Source: Candidatus Krumholzibacteriia bacterium (GTDB lineage Bacteria > Krumholzibacteriota > Krumholzibacteriia > WVZY01 > JAKEHA01). From it: a stretch of 64,000 nucleotides of DNA. Location: NCBI GenBank assembly GCA_029865265.1, contig JAOUHG010000002.1, positions 181,933 to 245,932 on the forward strand, written 5' to 3'. Made by a program: the position numbers and the translations under genes. This document shows positions 33,973 through 42,621 of this stretch, piece after piece; position 1 is the first letter of the stretch; each line of letters begins with the position of its first letter. A model generated the notes under the pieces. That model made no database searches, was not told where the DNA came from, and saw only the letters and a program-made list of their open reading frames with translations.

Positions 33973-34059
33973 TGGTGCCCAGGGCGGGACTCGAACCCGC
34001 ACACACTTGCGTGTACTACCCCCTCAAGATAGCGTGTCTGCCAATTCCACCACCTGGGC
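33973..34059 (-). tRNA. tRNA-Leu (anticodon GAG)
   Basis: The 87-base class II tRNA has a perfect seven-pair acceptor stem (GCCCAGG with CCTGGGC), encoded CCA and a GTTCGAGT T loop in a GCGGG/CCCGC stem. The anticodon loop TTGAGGG is closed by CTATC/GGTAG with one G-U pair, and a long variable arm (ACAC GCAA GTGT) is typical of Leu. The anticodon at loop positions 3-5 is GAG. It follows secG by about 18 bases on the same strand, as leuU follows secG in E. coli. Confidence 0.97.
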
Positions 34060-34077
34060 GAGTCTTTCGGCGACGGT

Positions 34078-34449
34078 CTAGGGGGCGGGAGGCGCGTCAG
34101 CGGCCGTGGTGTCCGCCGCGCCGCCCAGAATCTCGTCGATGCTCTGGCCGCTGGGAATCACGTTCTGCTGCTGTTCCACCGCCTGCCGCACCACGCTGCG
34201 GGTGCCCCCCTGGCCGCGTCGCGCCGACATGAACGCGAGCAAGAGCGAGAGCACCATGAATCCAACGGCCAGGTACGTCGTGGCCTTGCTCAGGAAGGTG
34301 GCCGTCTCCTGGCCACCGAACATGGTCTGACCGCCCGCGCCACCGAAGGCACCGGCCAGTCCGCCTCCCTTGCTCGACTGAAGCAGCACCACGAGAATGA
34401 GCACGAGGCAGACCACCACGTGTACGGCGATGAGAATGTTATACAGCAT
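34078..34449 (-). CDS. secG: Preprotein translocase subunit SecG
   Basis: SecG is a small helper of the SecYEG protein-export channel. The 123 residues start with a helix (LYNILIAVHVVVCLVLILVVLLQ), then the family's conserved SSKGGGLAGAFGGAGGQTMFGGQETATFLSKATTYLA segment, shown here only in part, and a second helix. A Pro/Ala-rich tail ends the protein. The start at MLYNILIAV fits homology; the longer frame from 34512 lies in the tpiA terminator region. It is co-directional with tpiA upstream and the tRNA gene downstream. Confidence 0.94.
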   Translation of the reverse strand: MLYNILIAVHVVVCLVLILVVLLQSSKGGGLAGAFGGAGGQTMFGGQETATFLSKATTYLAVGFMVLSLLLAFMSARRGQGGTRSVVRQAVEQQQNVIPSGQSIDEILGGAADTTAADAPPAP

Positions 34450-34490
34450 TGAGTCTTTTTCCTTATGAACCCGGCGGGGCCCGGCCCGCA

Positions 34491-34519
34491 CAAACAAAAA
34501 TTGCGGTGGCAACCACCGC
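34491..34519 (-). terminator. Rho-independent terminator of the gapA-pgk-tpiA unit
   Basis: On the minus strand a seven-base stem GCGGTGG/CCACCGC (34513-34519 with 34503-34509) with a three-base loop is followed by AATTTTTGTTTG. It lies 65 bases after the tpiA stop and about 40 before the secG start, so secG needs its own promoter or read-through. Confidence 0.85.
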
Positions 34520-34583
34520 GAAAGGGCAGCGTATCAGAGCCCCGTCACCAAGTCAACCCGCGCGGGCCCGCCCGCGGGCGGGT

Positions 34584-35348
34584 TCAAGCACCCGCTGCCG
34601 CTGCCGCGATGGCGGCAAAGGAGCGCGCGTCCAGGCTCGCGCCGCCCACCAGCAGCCCGTCGATTTCCTCCCGCTCCAGGAGTTCGGCCGCGTTCTCCGG
34701 CTTCGCACTCCCGCCGTACTGGATACGCGCGGCGGCGGCGGTTTGGGGCCCGAAGCGGCCGCCCAGCCAGGCACGAATGGCGCGGTGCATCGCCTCCGCG
34801 TCGTCCGGGGTGGCGGTGCGGCCGGTCCCGATGGCCCACACCGGCTCGTAGGCAACGACCGTACGCCCGGCATCCGCCACCGAACGGCCCTCGAAGGCGG
34901 CCACCAGCTGGCGCTCCACCACTTCGCGCTCGCGCCCGGCCTCGCGTTCCGGGAGGGTCTCGCCCACGCACAGAACCGGCGTCAGTCCGCCGTCCAGTGC
35001 CGCGTGCAGCTTGCGTCCCACCACGTCATCGCTCTCGCCCAGCACGTGGCGGCGCTCGGAATGCCCCACCAGCACGTGGGTCGCGCCGGCATCGATCAGC
35101 ATCGCTACAGAAACCTCGCCGGTGAAGGCACCCTCCGCCTCCCAGTATAGATCCTGAGCACCCACCGCGGCCGCTGTGCCAGACAGCGCATCGACGAGCG
35201 GACGCACGCAGAAGAAGGACGGGAAGATCAGCAGGTCGCAGCGGGAGAGCGCGGGGAGCAACGGCCGCAATGCGCCGGCGAAGGCCACCGCCTCGGGCAC
35301 GCGCTTGTTCATCTTCCAGTTTGCTGCGATGAGCTTGCGTCGCTGCAT
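34584..35348 (-). CDS. tpiA: Triosephosphate isomerase
   Basis: TpiA interconverts dihydroxyacetone phosphate and glyceraldehyde 3-phosphate. The 254 residues have all catalytic parts: AANWKMNK with the substrate-binding Lys, VGHSERR with the catalytic His, AYEPVWAIGTG with the catalytic Glu and closing loop, and YGGSAKPENA near the end. It lies seven bases after pgk with no ribosome site, so translation is probably coupled. It is the last gene before a terminator. Confidence 0.97.
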   Translation of the reverse strand: MQRRKLIAANWKMNKRVPEAVAFAGALRPLLPALSRCDLLIFPSFFCVRPLVDALSGTAAAVGAQDLYWEAEGAFTGEVSVAMLIDAGATHVLVGHSERRHVLGESDDVVGRKLHAALDGGLTPVLCVGETLPEREAGREREVVERQLVAAFEGRSVADAGRTVVAYEPVWAIGTGRTATPDDAEAMHRAIRAWLGGRFGPQTAAAARIQYGGSAKPENAAELLEREEIDGLLVGGASLDARSFAAIAAAAAGA

Positions 35349-35355
35349 GCGGGGT

Positions 35356-36567
35356 CTAGCCCGTGACCTCGGCCACGTCGCACAACGCCTCCACGCCGGG
35401 CAGGGCCCTTCCCTCCATGAACTCCAGCGAGGCGCCGCCGCCGGTGGAGATGTGCGTGTAGCGGTTTGCGATTCCCATCAGGTTGATGGCCGCGACGCTG
35501 TCGCCGCCGCCCACGATGGTGGTCGCCCCGCGATCGGTGGCGTCGGCGATGGCGCGCGCCACCGCCTTGGTGCCCTCGGCGAAACTCGGCTTCTCGAACA
35601 TGCCCATGGGGCCGTTCCAGAATACCGTGCGCGCGGAGAGAATCTGCGTCTTGAACAGGTCCATGCTCTTGGGTCCGATATCCAGCCCGTACCAGTCCTC
35701 CGGGATATCGGCGATGGAGACCTCGCGTGCCGGCGCACCATCATCCGGCGCTTCCGCCACCACGGTATCCACCGGCAGCAGCAGGCGCGAGCGGCCGGGC
35801 CTGGTGCGCGCCAGCAGCTCCTTGCACATGGGCAGGTAACGCTCGTCGACGATGCTCTTGCCCGTCTCCAGGCCGGAGGCCTTGAAGAAGGTGAACATCA
35901 TTCCGCCGCCAATTAGCAGCACGTCGACGCGGTCGAGCAACGACTTGATGAGGTCGATCTTGCCCGCAATCTTCGCACCGCCCAGCACCGCCACGAAGGG
36001 ACGGTTGGGCGCGTTGAGGGCGTCGCCCAGCGCCTTGAGCTCCTTCTCCATGAGGAACCCCGCCGCGCGAACGGGTATGTACTCCGCCACCCCGGCGGTC
36101 GAAGCGTGCGCGCGATGCGCGGTCCCGAACGCGTCGTTCACGTAGACGTCGCCCAGTGCCGCCAGTTCCTTTGCGAACGCTGGCGAGTTCTCCTCCTCGC
36201 CGGCGTGGAAGCGAAGGTTCTCGAGCAGCAGGATCTCGCCGTCCTTCAGCGTTGCGACCTTCTGGCGCACGTCTTCGCCGACGCAATCATTCACGAAGCG
36301 CAGCGGGTTCTTCACCAGCTCCGCCAGCCTGCGCGCCGCCGGCGCCAGGCTCAGCCCGGGCTCCCGCTGCCCGCGCGGGCGCCCCAGGTGGCTCATGAGA
36401 ATGAGCCGGCCGCCGCGGTCCACCACGTCGCGGATGGTGGGGAGTGATTCCACGATGCGCGTGTCGTCGGTGATGTTGTGGTCGCTGTCGAGCGGAACGT
36501 TGAAGTCGACGCGCGCCAGCACGCGCTTGCCCTTGACGTCACAATCACGAATGGAGAGTTTCTTCAT
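35356..36567 (-). CDS. pgk: Phosphoglycerate kinase
   Basis: Pgk moves a phosphate from 1,3-bisphosphoglycerate to ADP in glycolysis. The 403 residues show VLARVDFNVPLD, the substrate-binding HLGRPRG, ENLRFHAGEE, AVLGGAKIAGKIDLI and the nucleotide site VGGGDSVAAI, in the right order for a two-domain kinase. Length is normal. It lies twelve bases after gapA and is followed by tpiA, a common order. An AGGAAG lies upstream of the ATG. Confidence 0.97.
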   Translation of the reverse strand: MKKLSIRDCDVKGKRVLARVDFNVPLDSDHNITDDTRIVESLPTIRDVVDRGGRLILMSHLGRPRGQREPGLSLAPAARRLAELVKNPLRFVNDCVGEDVRQKVATLKDGEILLLENLRFHAGEEENSPAFAKELAALGDVYVNDAFGTAHRAHASTAGVAEYIPVRAAGFLMEKELKALGDALNAPNRPFVAVLGGAKIAGKIDLIKSLLDRVDVLLIGGGMMFTFFKASGLETGKSIVDERYLPMCKELLARTRPGRSRLLLPVDTVVAEAPDDGAPAREVSIADIPEDWYGLDIGPKSMDLFKTQILSARTVFWNGPMGMFEKPSFAEGTKAVARAIADATDRGATTIVGGGDSVAAINLMGIANRYTHISTGGGASLEFMEGRALPGVEALCDVAEVTG

Positions 36568-36579
36568 GCTGACTTCCTG

Positions 36580-37578
36580 TCACCGTCCTATGAGACGGAG
36601 CATATCCACCATCCGGCCCGAGTAGCCGAATTCGTTGTCATACCAGGCGAGCACCTTGAAGAAGCGATCCCCCACCGCCATGGTGGACTTTGCGTCGAAC
36701 ACCGCCGAATGCGGGTTGCCAATGACGTCCACCGAGACGATGGGATCCTCGGTGTATTCGATTATCTTCTTCATCTTTCCCCTGGCCGCATCGCGGACGG
36801 CCGCGTTGATGGCCTCGATGGAGGCGTCCTTCTCCGTCTCAAACGTCAGGTCCACCAGCGATCCGTCCGAGGTGGGTACGCGCACCGCCATCCCATCCAG
36901 CCTCCCCTTCAACTCCGGCAGCACCTTGGAAACGGCGCGCGCCGCACCCGTGGTGGTGGGAATCATCGACACCGCAGCCGCACGCGCCCGCCGCAGATCC
37001 TTGTGCGGCTGGTCGAGGATGCGCTGGTCGTTGGTGTAGGCATGAATGGTGGTCATGAACCCGCGCTTGATGCCGAAACTGTCATGAATCACCTTGGCAA
37101 CCGGCGCCAGGCAGTTGGTGGTGCAGGACGCGGTGGAGATGATCTTGTGTTTCTCGCCGTCAAACTGGTCGTCGTTCACACCCATCACGATCATGACGTC
37201 GGGATCGGTGGCCGGCGCCGAAATCATGACACGCTTCGCACCCGCGGCAAGGTGCTTGGCCGCGTCGTCGCGCTTGGTGAACAGTCCGGTCGACTCGATG
37301 GCAACGTCCACACCCAGCTTCTGCCACGGCAGCTTTGACGGGTCGCGCTCGGAGAGTACCTCGAACTTCTCCTTGCCCACCTGGATTCCCGTCTCCGTCG
37401 CCGTCACCTCGCCCGGGAAACGGCCGTGGACAGAATCGTACTTGAGCAGGTGCGCCAGGATCTGCGGACTGGTGAGATCGTTGACCGCCACGATGTCGTA
37501 GCCGGGGTCGTTGAACAGGTGCCGAAATACGAGCCGACCAATTCTGCCAAAGCCGTTGATCGCAACCTTGATCGCCAT
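36580..37578 (-). CDS. gapA: Type I glyceraldehyde-3-phosphate dehydrogenase
   Basis: GapA oxidises glyceraldehyde 3-phosphate with NAD and phosphate. The 332 residues have the NAD-binding INGFGRIGRLVFRHL, the active-site Cys in STASCTTNCLAP, the catalytic His in TTIHAYTNDQ and the closing WYDNEFGYSGRMVD. The Asp at the end of the second strand (AVNDL) favours NAD over NADP. AAGGAG lies six bases before the ATG. A strong promoter lies about 200 bases upstream, so the operon has an unusually long leader. Confidence 0.97.
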   Translation of the reverse strand: MAIKVAINGFGRIGRLVFRHLFNDPGYDIVAVNDLTSPQILAHLLKYDSVHGRFPGEVTATETGIQVGKEKFEVLSERDPSKLPWQKLGVDVAIESTGLFTKRDDAAKHLAAGAKRVMISAPATDPDVMIVMGVNDDQFDGEKHKIISTASCTTNCLAPVAKVIHDSFGIKRGFMTTIHAYTNDQRILDQPHKDLRRARAAAVSMIPTTTGAARAVSKVLPELKGRLDGMAVRVPTSDGSLVDLTFETEKDASIEAINAAVRDAARGKMKKIIEYTEDPIVSVDVIGNPHSAVFDAKSTMAVGDRFFKVLAWYDNEFGYSGRMVDMLRLIGR

Positions 37579-37787
37579 GTGCGTCTCCTTCGCCGGCGGG
37601 TGATCGCCGCTCGCGCGGGATTCCCCTCATGTGTGAGATAGGTGATGTGAATCGCGTGTGCGGCAAACACGGCCGGCCCACCGTCCCTCCGAACACCCGC
37701 CCCCGGCCGGACCACCAACGTACGTGATGAGCGCCGGATTCGGCAAACCCATCGTGGTGGCAGGGCACGCGACGGCCACTGGGATTG

Positions 37788-37817
37788 AGCATACCGCCGG
37801 GTGGAAGTCGTTGTCAA
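37788..37817 (-). promoter_or_regulatory. Sigma-70 type promoter of the gapA operon
   Basis: On the minus strand a perfect TTGACA (37812-37817), an 18-base spacer and TATGCT (37788-37793) form a strong promoter. Transcription would begin near 37781, about 200 bases before the gapA ATG. The promoter begins only 54 bases from the upstream comF stop read in that direction. Confidence 0.6.
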
Positions 37818-37841
37818 GATTGAGGAAACGCCGTCTGACGG

Positions 37842-38588
37842 CTAGCGGCGGTAGCCCGCGCACACCACGCGCACCTCCGCGGCGCCCGCACCGCGCAGGA
37901 CCCGCGCGCAGGCCCGCGCCGTGGCCCCGGTGGTGACCAGGTCGTCGACCAGCACCACGCGCCGGCCCGCCAGACGGACCGCCCCGCGCCCGGGCCGGAA
38001 CGCACCCCGCAGGTTGCGCTCCCGGGCCTCGCGTCCCAGCAGGGATTGCGCCCCGGTGGCCGCGGGCTTTTCGACCGCCCCCCTCACCAGGGGCAGGCCC
38101 CAGCGGCGCGCCAGCGCCCGGGAGATGCTCTCCGCCTGGTTGAAACCGCGCCGGCGTCGCGACGCGGCGTCCATGGGGACGGGTGCCAGCACAATGCCCG
38201 CGCCACGCGCCCGCGCGGGCAGGCCCACCGCCATCGCACGCGCCAGCCAGGGGGCCACGCATTCGCGGCGGTCGAACTTGAGCAGGTGGATCAGCGCGAG
38301 CAGGCGGGAATCCGTGGCGAAGGCAGGCAGAATCTCCAGCGTGTCGTGGCCGCGACCCACCACGACGGCCCGCGTGCACGGCTCGAGTCGCGCCAGACAC
38401 GCACGGCACAGCAGGCGGGTACGGAAGCGCCAACGCGCGAGTCCGGCGGTGGCGACGGGATCGTCGAGTGCAACGAGCGCGGGATGACCGGGCAGGGGAA
38501 GCCCCAGCCGGGACGGAATCGGCGCGCGGCACGCGTGGCAGCGCTCATCCACCAGAAAATCGATGACTGCCTGCAGGATGCCCGGCAC
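37842..38588 (-). CDS. ComF family phosphoribosyltransferase-like protein
   Basis: ComF-type proteins combine an N-terminal zinc-ribbon and a phosphoribosyltransferase-like domain and help take up or process DNA in competent bacteria. This 248-residue protein has two CxxC pairs (CHAC near residue 17 and CRAC near 58), then APVPMDAASRRRRGFNQAE and the PRPP loop VVLVDDLVTTGAT. The start is GTG at 38588, where GGAGG lies six bases upstream. The longer frame reaching 38978 overlaps lgt and is not homologous. It follows lgt by 29 bases. The gene order does not reveal other competence genes. Confidence 0.87.
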   Translation of the reverse strand: MPGILQAVIDFLVDERCHACRAPIPSRLGLPLPGHPALVALDDPVATAGLARWRFRTRLLCRACLARLEPCTRAVVVGRGHDTLEILPAFATDSRLLALIHLLKFDRRECVAPWLARAMAVGLPARARGAGIVLAPVPMDAASRRRRGFNQAESISRALARRWGLPLVRGAVEKPAATGAQSLLGREARERNLRGAFRPGRGAVRLAGRRVVLVDDLVTTGATARACARVLRGAGAAEVRVVCAGYRR

Positions 38589-38617
38589 CGTCCCCCTCCC
38601 CACACCGTGCAGCGCGA

Positions 38618-39415
38618 TCAGGCCGGCGCAGGTGCCTTCTCGCGTCTCAGCAGCAATACCAGCCCGATGGCGACGAGCCCGATGCTGATCACCTGGTTGA
38701 ACGACAGCCCCATGAGCACGCGCGCGTTCTCCTCGTAGAAGCGGAAGAAGTCGATGGTGAAACGCCCGATACCGTAGAGAATGAGAAACAGGCCGAACGT
38801 CGACCCGCGCCGGGTCAGCGCCGGCTGCAACGCGAGCAGGATGATGAAGATCGTCAGCCCCATTGCGGATGCGTAGGCCTGCGTGGGGTGGAGGGCCACA
38901 TGATCCAGCCCCAGGCGCGACGCCGCCTCCAGCGCGGCGGCACCGGCGGGAGAATCGGGAGGAAACACCAGGCCCCACGCGTGGTCAGTCGGCTTGCCGA
39001 AACAACAGCCGCTCATCAGGCAGCCGACGCGGGTGAACACCAGCCCCAGCGCAATGCTGGGTGAGACAACATCCGCCACGGTCAGAAAGTTGAGACTGTT
39101 CTTCTGAACCCACCACCAGGAAGCGGCCAGCGCCAGCAGGAACCCGCCGTAGAAGGTGGCGCCACCCTGCCACAGGGCGAACATCTCGAGGGGATTGGCA
39201 TACTGCTCCAGGTGGAAGACGACATAGAGCAGCCGCGAACCCACCACTGCGGCCAGGATGATGATGACGCTCAGATCGAGGATCTTCTGCGGATCGACGC
39301 CGTACTTCCTGGCGCGCCGTCCCGCGTACCAGATTCCGAGCAGAAAACTGACCGCAAGCATGAACCCGTAGGCGCGGATCTGAAAGCGGCCGAGATCGAG
39401 GAGTATGGGGTGCAT
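38618..39415 (-). CDS. lgt: Prolipoprotein diacylglyceryl transferase
   Basis: Lgt adds diacylglycerol to the lipobox Cys of prolipoproteins at the inner membrane. The 265 residues show about seven helices with the family's signature RVGCLMSGCCFGKPTD, the earlier YGFMLAVSFLLG, and a closing QVISIGLVAIGLVLL. Start 39415 is chosen because AAGGA lies just upstream and homology begins at MHPILLDLG. This enzyme would process the lipoproteins seen elsewhere here (pal, cpoB and both peptide-binding proteins). It follows rodA by about 80 bases. Confidence 0.95.
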   Translation of the reverse strand: MHPILLDLGRFQIRAYGFMLAVSFLLGIWYAGRRARKYGVDPQKILDLSVIIILAAVVGSRLLYVVFHLEQYANPLEMFALWQGGATFYGGFLLALAASWWWVQKNSLNFLTVADVVSPSIALGLVFTRVGCLMSGCCFGKPTDHAWGLVFPPDSPAGAAALEAASRLGLDHVALHPTQAYASAMGLTIFIILLALQPALTRRGSTFGLFLILYGIGRFTIDFFRFYEENARVLMGLSFNQVISIGLVAIGLVLLLRREKAPAPA

Positions 39416-39496
39416 GAAGTCCTTCCGCGTTTGCGCGGCAACCACCGTCGCGTACGGGACAATATAGCGTCCGCGGCTCCCCCTGTCACCAGGCGT

Positions 39497-40744
39497 CTAG
39501 TATTCCGACCAGCGCGCGGTGCAGTTGAGCAGGAGTCCCACCAGGAAGCAGCTGACCAGCATGGAACTCCCGCCGTAGCTCACGAACGGCAGTGGGATAC
39601 CCGCCACCGGCGCCATTCCGATGGTCATGCCGATGTTCACGAAGACCTGGAAGGCAAAGTAGGCAGCAATGCCCACGCACAGCGCGCCGGCAAACTCGCT
39701 CTTCATCTTCTGGGCGGCGAGAAGCGCGCGGGTTATGAGCACCGCAAAGAGGAACAGTACCGCCAGCGCACCCACGAACCCCAGTTCCTCTCCCAGCACG
39801 GAGAAGATGAAGTCCGTGTGCTTCGCGGGCAGGAACTCCAGGGCCTTCTGCGTGCCCTCCATGTACCCCTTGCCCCCGAAGCCGCCCGAACCGATGGCGA
39901 TCTTGGACTGGATCACCTGCCAGCCCGCACCGAGCTTGTCGGAGTCGGGGTCGAGGAAGTTGGTAACGCGTCGCTGCTGGTAAGGCTTGAGGTGGTCCCA
40001 CAGCACGGGCAGGAACAATCCGATGCCCAGGTTGGCCACCACGAGTGAAACGCTCTCGAACAGGAACGCGCGCCGCAGGTAGGCGACCACCAGGATCGCC
40101 ACGATGAAGATCCCAAACGGCCATGGATTGTGGGTGACGTTCTCGCCGTAGATGATGAGCACGCTGCTCACCAGTGGAGAGAGCAGGAACAGGATGTGCA
40201 ACCCGCGGAAGCCGCGCCAGTACAGCACCGGCAGCAGCACGCCAACGAACACCATCGCGGTACCCAGATCCGGCTGCTTCAGCACCAGAAGGAACGGGAC
40301 CACGAACAGGACCAGCACCGGGACCAGGGTGCGCAGCCGGTTGGGGTCCGCGCGCGGGCTGGCCAGCACGCGCGCCCAGGCGAGCAGCACCGCCACCTTG
40401 GTGAACTCGCTGGGCTGGATGGCCAGCGGGCCGATGACGAACCAGCGTTGCGTCTCACCCTTGGCCGGCAACAGCAGCACCAGCACCAGCAGGACGACGC
40501 AGGCGACATAAATGGCGGGCGCCAGCGACTCGAACCAGCGGAACGGAACGGCGAACGCGACCAGCATGGTCACCAGCCCGAGGCCGAGCCACAGCATCTG
40601 GCGCATGAAATGCGAGCCGGCCAGGGCTTCCGGAGAGACCTCGCCCACGGAGTGCGACACCGAATACACGATCGACAACCCGACCAGCATGAGGATGCCG
40701 GTGCAAATCACGATCACCCAGTCGAAGTCACGGCCGCGTCTCAC
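39497..40744 (-). CDS. rodA: Rod-shape peptidoglycan polymerase RodA
   Basis: RodA is the SEDS glycosyltransferase that builds the lateral wall with PBP2. The 415 residues include about ten helices, the RFGPG-like middle region (HNPWPFGIFIVAILV), GGFGGKGYMEGTQKALEFLPAKHTDFIFSVLGEELG in part, and the signature PLPFVSYGGSS. The start is GTG at 40744, overlapping the mrdA stop as GTGA; the open frame continuing to 41041 is only mrdA read out of frame. It works as a pair with the gene just upstream. Confidence 0.95.
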   Translation of the reverse strand: MRRGRDFDWVIVICTGILMLVGLSIVYSVSHSVGEVSPEALAGSHFMRQMLWLGLGLVTMLVAFAVPFRWFESLAPAIYVACVVLLVLVLLLPAKGETQRWFVIGPLAIQPSEFTKVAVLLAWARVLASPRADPNRLRTLVPVLVLFVVPFLLVLKQPDLGTAMVFVGVLLPVLYWRGFRGLHILFLLSPLVSSVLIIYGENVTHNPWPFGIFIVAILVVAYLRRAFLFESVSLVVANLGIGLFLPVLWDHLKPYQQRRVTNFLDPDSDKLGAGWQVIQSKIAIGSGGFGGKGYMEGTQKALEFLPAKHTDFIFSVLGEELGFVGALAVLFLFAVLITRALLAAQKMKSEFAGALCVGIAAYFAFQVFVNIGMTIGMAPVAGIPLPFVSYGGSSMLVSCFLVGLLLNCTARWSEY

Positions 40745-42621
40745 CAGATCACCCCTCCCGTCAGCGCCGAATCCACGCCAACCGGAGCCGCCACCGCGGG
40801 CCGGGTCGTCTTGCGCGGCACGGCCGGCCCACGCGAAATCTCCGGCTTGTCGTCCCGGAAGTAGTCCATCAGGAACGCGCGCGCAATGGGCCCCGCCACT
40901 TCGCTGCCGTGTCCGGAGTTCTCCACGATGATCGCCAGCGCGATCTGCGGATCGCCGGCGGGTGCATACGCCGTGAACCACGAGTGATCTTCCCCGTGCG
41001 GGTTCTGCGCCGTGCCGGTCTTGGACGCGAAGGGGAGCCACGGTATACGCAGCCAGTTCGCCGTCCCACCCGGCTGCTCGGTCACCAGCAGCATCGCGCG
41101 CTGCAGGAAGGTCAACGTGGAACCACTCAGGTCATCGATCTTCGTGCGCGACGTCTCCGCGGGCGGATCGCCGGTGGCGTGATCGACGAAATGGGGCTGC
41201 ACCAGCCAGCCACCGTTGGCAATGGCCGCGGACATGGTGGCAACGTGGAGCACGGTCGACAGGTACTCGCCCTGCCCGATGGCGTTGTTGAGCATCAACC
41301 CCTGCGTCCAGCGCCCCTTGCCGTGACGCTTGTCGTAATAGCGGCGCGTGGGCACGTTGCCCGCCACCTCCACCGGCAGATCGATTCCCGTCTTGCGGCC
41401 GAAGCCGAACGTCTCCGCGGCCTCCGCCAGCATATCCACGTCCATCATCTCCGCCACGCGGTAGAAGTACACGTCGCAGGAGTGAACGACGGCCGAGGTG
41501 AGGTTCATCCCCCCGTGCCCGCGTTCCTCCCAGCAGCGGAACACGCGGTTTCCGTAACGATGGGTACCGTCGCAGTAGACCAGCACACGCGCCGGATCGA
41601 TGAGCCGGTTGGTGAGCACCGCATAAGTGACGATCATCTTGAACGTCGACGCGGGCGGATAGCGCGCGTGCGAGATGCGGTTGAACATCGGCTTGGATTC
41701 GTCGTTAAGGAGCTCGTTGAGGAGCGACGATGACACACCCATGGCGAATTCGTTGGGGTCGTAGGCGGGATGGCTGGCTGCCGCGATGATGCCCCCGGTC
41801 TTCACGTCCAGCACCACCGCCGCGCTGGGGTTGGGGCGCAGGGAGAGCAGGGAGTCGAGACAGGATTGCGCCCGAGAATCGATGGTCAGGTAGAGGTCCT
41901 TGCCCGCCACCGGTGCAATGGAGAGCTCCGGCACCTCGCCCAGCGAGGTGCCCGACGCGGTAACCTCGACGGCACGCTGTCCGGGGATGCCGCGCATCGT
42001 CTCCTCGTACTGCCGTTCCAGCCCCGCTTTGCCCAGGAAATCCCCGGGCTCGTAGACCGCCGCGGGTGCCGCGGCGACGTCTTCGTTGGTGACTTCGCCC
42101 ACGTATCCAAACACGTGCGCGGCGACGCCGTGTGCCAGGTAGCGCCGGCGCATGCGCGACTCTACCTTGAGGGTGGGAAACTCACTCCAGTTCTCCCGCA
42201 CGAAGGAAATCACGAACTTGTCGGCGTCCGGAAACAACGGAAACGGGGTGCGACCGTAGCGCTTCTGCCACGCATCGAACCGTGCCATGGCACGGGTTGT
42301 GTCGACCGGAATGAAGGGTGTCAGTTCCCGCAGCGCTTTCGTCACATCGTCCCGTGAGCGCCACTGCATGACGACTTCCAGGTGGAGCGCATTGTCGACC
42401 ATGACCCGGCCGTTGCGGTCGCGCATGAATCCGCGCGGGCCCGGCACGCGTTCGCGCTGCAACTGGTTGTCGCGCGCGTATTGCGCGTACTGGTTGTGCT
42501 CGACCACCTGTATGGAGAAGAGCCGGACCACCAGAACAGAGAAGCCCAGCAGGATCACGGCGAGCAGTGTCTGAAGCCGGTGGGGACCAGCGGTGAGGCT
42601 TCTACCGTCTCTCTTTGCCAT
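40741..42621 (-). CDS. mrdA: Penicillin-binding protein 2 (MrdA)
   Basis: PBP2 is the transpeptidase partner of RodA. The 626 residues have a short cytoplasmic start, one membrane helix (LQTLLAVILLGFSVLVVRLFSIQ), a PBP dimer domain (GPRGFMRDRNGRVMVDN; about 55-240) and the transpeptidase domain with the SxxK motif PPASTFKM. The SxN-type motif reads SCD in a VVHSCDVYFYRVAE segment, and KTG is in SKTGTAQ. Length matches the family. It overlaps mreD by 20 bases and rodA by four, so the genes are tightly coupled. Confidence 0.95.
   Translation of the reverse strand: MAKRDGRSLTAGPHRLQTLLAVILLGFSVLVVRLFSIQVVEHNQYAQYARDNQLQRERVPGPRGFMRDRNGRVMVDNALHLEVVMQWRSRDDVTKALRELTPFIPVDTTRAMARFDAWQKRYGRTPFPLFPDADKFVISFVRENWSEFPTLKVESRMRRRYLAHGVAAHVFGYVGEVTNEDVAAAPAAVYEPGDFLGKAGLERQYEETMRGIPGQRAVEVTASGTSLGEVPELSIAPVAGKDLYLTIDSRAQSCLDSLLSLRPNPSAAVVLDVKTGGIIAAASHPAYDPNEFAMGVSSSLLNELLNDESKPMFNRISHARYPPASTFKMIVTYAVLTNRLIDPARVLVYCDGTHRYGNRVFRCWEERGHGGMNLTSAVVHSCDVYFYRVAEMMDVDMLAEAAETFGFGRKTGIDLPVEVAGNVPTRRYYDKRHGKGRWTQGLMLNNAIGQGEYLSTVLHVATMSAAIANGGWLVQPHFVDHATGDPPAETSRTKIDDLSGSTLTFLQRAMLLVTEQPGGTANWLRIPWLPFASKTGTAQNPHGEDHSWFTAYAPAGDPQIALAIIVENSGHGSEVAGPIARAFLMDYFRDDKPEISRGPAVPRKTTRPAVAAPVGVDSALTGGVIW

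Noticed and set aside
37842..38978. A 378-residue ComF protein
   Set aside because: The first 130 residues overlap lgt in another frame and show no homology; the GTG at 38588 with a good ribosome site gives the normal ComF length.
39497..41041. RodA with a 99-residue N-terminal extension
   Set aside because: The extension is antisense-like Arg/Gly sequence from mrdA in another frame; the GTG overlapping the mrdA stop is the natural start.
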